A stretch of DNA of 9,366 nucleotides. It comes from a bacterium HR23. Lineage in GTDB: Bacteria > Chloroflexota > Dehalococcoidia > Lucifugimonadales > HRBIN23. A model generated the notes under the pieces. The model saw nothing but the letters and a program-made list of their open reading frames with translations. It ran no database searches and had not been told where the DNA came from. Below are positions 7,230-9,366 of this stretch, in pieces. Location of the stretch: positions 1 through 9,366 of the forward strand of contig BEHZ01000062.1 in NCBI GenBank assembly GCA_002923335.1. The letters are read 5' to 3'. Position 1 is the first letter of the stretch. Each line of letters opens with the position of its first letter. A program made the position numbers and the translations under genes.

Positions 7230-7826
7230 GTGCTGGTGCTCATTGACAACTACGACAGTTTCACCTACAACCTCTACCAATATCTGTGCGAACTGGGGGC
7301 CGAGGTGCGGGTGGTGCGTAATGACCAGGTAACCCTAGAGGACTTGGAGGCCCTGGCTCCCCAAGGCCTGGTGGTTTCGCCGGGACCGTGCACTCCCCGC
7401 GAGGCGGGTATCTCCAACGACGCCATCCGCCACTTCGGCCAGCGCATCCCGGTGCTGGGGGTGTGTCTAGGGCACCAGTGCATTGGCTCTGCCTTCGGCG
7501 CACGGGTGGGGCGTGCCCCCGAAATCGTCCACGGCAAGACCTCCCTCATCCATCACGATGGCAAGGGCGTCTTCCGGGATTTGCCAAACCCCTTCCCTGC
7601 TACCCGCTACCACTCCCTTGTGGTCTACGAAGAGGGTCTGCCCGACTGTTTGGAGGTGAGTGCCCGCACCGCCACCGGCCTGATTATGGGGCTGCGGCAC
7701 CGTAGCCTACCCATTGAGGGGGTGCAGTTCCATCCCGAATCCATCGCCACACCCCACGGAAAAGCCCTCCTGCGCAACTTCCTGGACATGGTATACTCAA
7801 GGGAAGGAGGCGTGGGGACGCTATGA
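7230..7826 (+). CDS. trpG: anthranilate synthase component II (glutamine amidotransferase)
   Basis: Class I glutamine amidotransferase that hydrolyses glutamine and feeds ammonia to TrpE. The 198-residue product has LVLIDNYDSFTYNL at its start, VVSPGPCTP (48-56), nucleophile Cys79 in GVCLGHQ (77-83), HGKTS (101-105), and the His168/Glu170 pair in FHPES, so the catalytic triad is complete. It begins at GTG 7230, two bases after the trpE stop, behind GGGGAGG (7218-7224); an upstream in-frame start would lie inside trpE. Its stop overlaps the next gene as ATGA, suggesting translational coupling. It may also serve a PabB in folate synthesis, as amphibolic TrpG proteins do. Adjacency to trpE makes the assignment strong. 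Confidence 0.95.
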   Translation: MLVLIDNYDSFTYNLYQYLCELGAEVRVVRNDQVTLEDLEALAPQGLVVSPGPCTPREAGISNDAIRHFGQRIPVLGVCLGHQCIGSAFGARVGRAPEIVHGKTSLIHHDGKGVFRDLPNPFPATRYHSLVVYEEGLPDCLEVSARTATGLIMGLRHRSLPIEGVQFHPESIATPHGKALLRNFLDMVYSREGGVGTL

Positions 7827-8080
7827 ACCTGAAGGAGTTGGTTTCTGCCCATCGGGCCAACAGCCCCCGCCTGAGTGCCAAGCCCCCCGAGGCACTGCTC
7901 CTCTGGTATGCTGACCTGGGCCTGGAGGTATGGGACGAGGAGGTGCGTTACCATTGCCCTTCCTGTGGCACCCCCCTCACCATGTTGGTAGAGGAGTTCG
8001 TGCATCGGGATACCAATGAAGACCTGCGGTGCGAGGGGTGCCGTGGGGAACTGGAAGAGCGCGGTGGCCCCATGGCCTAG
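7823..8080 (+). CDS. small zinc-ribbon protein of unknown function
   Basis: An 85-residue protein I do not recognise. Residues 1-40 (MNLKELVSAH...) look helical and include a hydrophobic ALLLWYADLGLEVW stretch that seems too short and mixed to span a membrane. The second half has CPSC (45-48) and CEGC (70-73), a CxxC-x21-CxxC arrangement expected to bind one zinc ion. ATG 7823 overlaps the trpG stop by four bases; GGGG (7814-7817) or AAGGAGG (7804-7810) could serve as ribosome binding site. Tight coupling to trpG makes it a real gene and places it under the Trp T-box. It could bind nucleic acid or a protein partner, but nothing in the sequence shows which. Confidence is for gene reality and zinc-ribbon fold, not for function. 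Confidence 0.8.
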   Translation: MNLKELVSAHRANSPRLSAKPPEALLLWYADLGLEVWDEEVRYHCPSCGTPLTMLVEEFVHRDTNEDLRCEGCRGELEERGGPMA

Positions 8081-8097
8081 CCCGGAAAGGAGTTGGC

Positions 8098-8334
8098 GTG
8101 GCGGTGAAAGCCTACATCCTCATCACCGTAGACACGGCCCTCACCAAGCAAATTGTGGCAACCCTTCGGCGCAACCCGAGGCTGAAGGAGGTCAACGAGG
8201 TGCTGGGGCCTTTTGACATCATCGTGGAGATGGAGGCCCCCGACCTGGACGGCGTCACCACCGCCCTGCGGGAGGAGGTGCGCCCCATCCCCGGCATCCG
8301 CAACACCCTTACCTGTGTCGTGATGCATTCCTGA
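8098..8334 (+). CDS. stand-alone Lrp/AsnC ligand-binding (RAM) domain protein
   Basis: A 78-residue protein equal to the C-terminal effector domain of Lrp/AsnC regulators, without the helix-turn-helix. It opens KAYILITVDTA (4-14), followed by a helix with TLRRNPRLKEV, then VLGPFDIIVEMEAPDLD (35-51) and the final strand GIRNTLTCVVM (66-76). That is the beta-alpha-beta-beta-alpha-beta order with the GPFD turn of the family. Such domains oligomerise and bind amino acids, so Trp or another amino acid is a plausible ligand, but this is inference. GTG 8098 has GGAAAGGAG (8084-8092) five bases upstream; GTG 8104 is an alternative start. It lies 17 nt after the zinc-ribbon gene and is probably the last or penultimate gene of the trp transcript. 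A related, frameshifted copy lies at 8958-9196. Confidence 0.88.
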   Translation: MAVKAYILITVDTALTKQIVATLRRNPRLKEVNEVLGPFDIIVEMEAPDLDGVTTALREEVRPIPGIRNTLTCVVMHS

Positions 8335-8395
8335 GGGTCTATCCTACACCCATATCTGGGGCGAGAAACGAGGGCACCTGCTCCTGGGGTGCAAT

Positions 8396-8854
8396 GTGCG
8401 CACCGCCGTCTCGTGTTCCCCCATCGGCCTCGTCCGCAACGGCATTACCGACCTCACAGGCATCACCTGGGAGGAGACGACCTCCCAGGTGGTCCTTGAC
8501 CCCCCATGGGAGCCGGCGCTGGAGGGCATAGAAGCCTTCTCGCACATCTGGGTCGTCTTTTGGCTGGACCGTGCGGAACCGCCTCCTTCCCTGAAAGCCC
8601 GCCCCATGGGCCGGGAGGACATGCCGGAGGTAGGCATCTTCGCCACCCGCTCCCCTCGGCGCCCCAACCCTATCGGCATCACCGTTGTGCGCCTGCTGGA
8701 ACGGCGGGGAAGGGTGCTGGTGGTGCGGGGATTGGACGCCCTGGATGGCACCCCCGTGCTGGACCTCAAGCCCTACTTGCGGGGAGATAAGGTCGCCCGT
8801 CCACGACTCCCTTCCTGGCCCCGCAAACTGGGGGACAGGGTCAAGAGATTTTAG
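8396..8854 (+). CDS. trmO: tRNA (t6A37) N6-methyltransferase, TrmO/TsaA family
   Basis: SAM-dependent enzyme that methylates t6A37 to m6t6A in certain tRNAs. The 152-residue product covers the single beta-barrel TrmO domain and lacks the C-terminal extension of the roughly 235-residue E. coli protein, as in many shorter homologues. Motifs are SPIGLVRN (8-15), FSHIWVVFWLD (48-58), the SAM-site hallmark ATRSPRRPNPIGIT (82-95) and GLDALDGTPVLDLKPYL (112-128). The start is taken as GTG 8396, since no ATG or GTG lies further upstream in the open frame. GGGG (8386-8389) is a weak ribosome binding site, and ATG 8394 is out of frame. It lies 61 nt after the RAM gene with no clear promoter or terminator between, so it may be read with the trp operon. 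Confidence 0.9.
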   Translation: MRTAVSCSPIGLVRNGITDLTGITWEETTSQVVLDPPWEPALEGIEAFSHIWVVFWLDRAEPPPSLKARPMGREDMPEVGIFATRSPRRPNPIGITVVRLLERRGRVLVVRGLDALDGTPVLDLKPYLRGDKVARPRLPSWPRKLGDRVKRF

Positions 8855-8871
8855 GAGCACCCGCCAGGCTA

Positions 8872-8901
8872 TTGACACCGTCCCCCCGGTGTTCCTAGCA
8901 T
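8872..8901 (+). promoter_or_regulatory. promoter of the second RAM-domain gene
   Basis: A perfect TTGACA (8872-8877) is followed after 18 nt by TAGCAT (8896-8901), a 4 of 6 match to TATAAT. It shares the 10-base context CTATTGACAC with the trp operon promoter. It lies in the 103-nt gap after trmO, and the RAM gene starts about 50 nt downstream of the expected transcription start. Confidence 0.6.
8875..8892 (+). promoter_or_regulatory. candidate operator: inverted repeat in the promoter spacer
   Basis: ACACCG (8875-8880) and CGGTGT (8887-8892) form a perfect inverted repeat with a 6-nt spacer of T and Cs. It overlaps the 3' half of the -35 box and the first part of the spacer, so a bound dimeric repressor would block RNA polymerase. 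No regulator gene is visible, and as a transcribed hairpin it would lie upstream of the start site. The site is seen; the role is inferred. Confidence 0.4.
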
Positions 8902-8957
8902 GGGGCTACCGCACGCCACCCTGGGCCTGTGGAGAAACTGGGCAACGGAGGCGAGGC

Positions 8958-9196
8958 ATGACCACCAAGGCATACATCCTTATTGAGACGGCTGTCGGCA
9001 AGACCCGTGATTGGTGCAGGCGGTCCGCAACATCCCCGGCATGCGCTCGGTGGACGCCGTAACCGGCCCTTATGATGTGATCGCTGTCCTGGAGGCCGAT
9101 GACCTGAACGTGATCGGGCAGACGGTTACCGAGAGGATTCACACCGTTAGTGGCGTCCTGCGCACCGTTACATGTCTGGCTGTAACGGTGCGTTAG
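8958..9196 (+). pseudogene. second stand-alone RAM-domain gene, broken by an apparent 1-nt deletion
   Basis: ATG 8958, behind GGAGG (8947-8951), encodes MTTKAYILIETAVGKTRD, then the frame turns into WCRRSATSP and is lost. The true continuation LVQAVRNIPGMRSVDAV runs in the other frame from TTG 9011 to the TAG at 9194-9196. Adding one base near 9009-9012, for instance restoring TTT where TT stands in GATTGG, rejoins both halves. The result is a roughly 79-residue protein matching the 78-residue RAM protein at 8098 along its whole length (KAYILI, then GPYD and the final TVTCLAV). It may be a sequencing or assembly error or a real inactivating mutation. Internal restart at TTG 9011 or GTG 9014 would lose the first strand. 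The family is an Lrp/AsnC ligand-binding domain without DNA-binding region. Confidence 0.82.
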
Positions 9197-9223
9197 GGGC
9201 TTTGCTCTGGAGGGAGGGTGGCC

Positions 9224-9366
9224 ATGGAGTATCGTTTCACGCCCGAAGAGGAGGCTTTCCGGCAGGAGGTGCGTGCTTTTCTGCAGAAGGAACTCCCGCC
9301 CGGTTACATCGGCGCCGTTACCCTGGGGGACGAGGAGGACGAAGCCCTGCACAAGCGCATGCAACG
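9224..9366 (+). CDS. acyl-CoA dehydrogenase, N-terminal fragment (runs off the window)
   Basis: ATG 9224, behind GGAGGGAGG (9209-9217), opens a frame that continues past the window end; about 47 codons are visible. The start MEYRFTPEEEAFRQEVRAFL, then KELPPGY, matches the N-terminal helix of flavin-dependent acyl-CoA dehydrogenases, whose usual length is near 380-400 residues. These oxidise acyl-CoA thioesters at the alpha-beta bond and pass electrons to ETF. The FAD and CoA sites lie outside the window, so substrate class cannot be judged. It starts 27 nt after the RAM-domain reading frame and may be cotranscribed with it. Confidence 0.82.
   Translation, partial: MEYRFTPEEEAFRQEVRAFLQKELPPGYIGAVTLGDEEDEALHKRMQ

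Noticed and set aside
7243..7248. TTGACA as a possible promoter -35
   Set aside because: It encodes Ile-Asp-Asn in the conserved TrpG N-terminus.
9003..9017. Programmed ribosomal frameshift in the second RAM-domain gene
   Set aside because: No slippery heptamer or clear downstream stimulator is seen, and the family is not known for recoding; a lost base explains it better.

Overview
This GC-rich window comes from a bacterium. The best guess at lineage is Chloroflexota (Dehalococcoidia/SAR202-like or a relative). This rests on a lipoprotein with a long Pro/Thr-repeat linker, stand-alone Lrp-type ligand-binding proteins next to housekeeping genes, and a T-box leader on a GC-rich trp operon. 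It is an inference, since no phylogenetic marker is present. All supported genes are on the + strand.

Region 1 (about 49-3841) is a peptide/nickel-type ABC importer cassette. A near-consensus promoter precedes a family-5 substrate-binding lipoprotein and two DppB/DppC-type permeases. No ATPase genes follow, so the cassette must borrow ATPases encoded elsewhere.

Region 2 (3842-8334) is a tryptophan operon. A promoter abutting the dppC stop drives a full T-box riboswitch with a UGG (Trp) specifier, an AGTAG/CCGTTA linker, a 7-nt T-box bulge and a mutually exclusive terminator. It controls a TrpB2-type tryptophan synthase beta chain, then trpE and trpG. trpG overlaps a small unknown zinc-ribbon gene by ATGA, and a stand-alone Lrp/AsnC ligand-binding (RAM) domain gene follows at once. 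trpA, trpC, trpD and trpF are absent from the window. Two control levels are visible: transcription attenuation by uncharged tRNA-Trp, and a feedback-type Trp site in TrpE.

Region 3 (8335-9366) holds a single-domain TrmO (tRNA t6A37 methyltransferase). Next comes a promoter with a perfect inverted repeat in its spacer, then a second RAM-domain gene carrying an apparent 1-nt deletion. The window ends in the 5' end of an acyl-CoA dehydrogenase gene.

I see no CRISPR array, insertion sequence, tRNA, rRNA or phage gene. Nothing here needs a wholly new system. The most unusual parts are the TrpB2-first T-box operon, its appended zinc-ribbon and RAM genes, and the frameshifted RAM paralogue behind a palindromic promoter.
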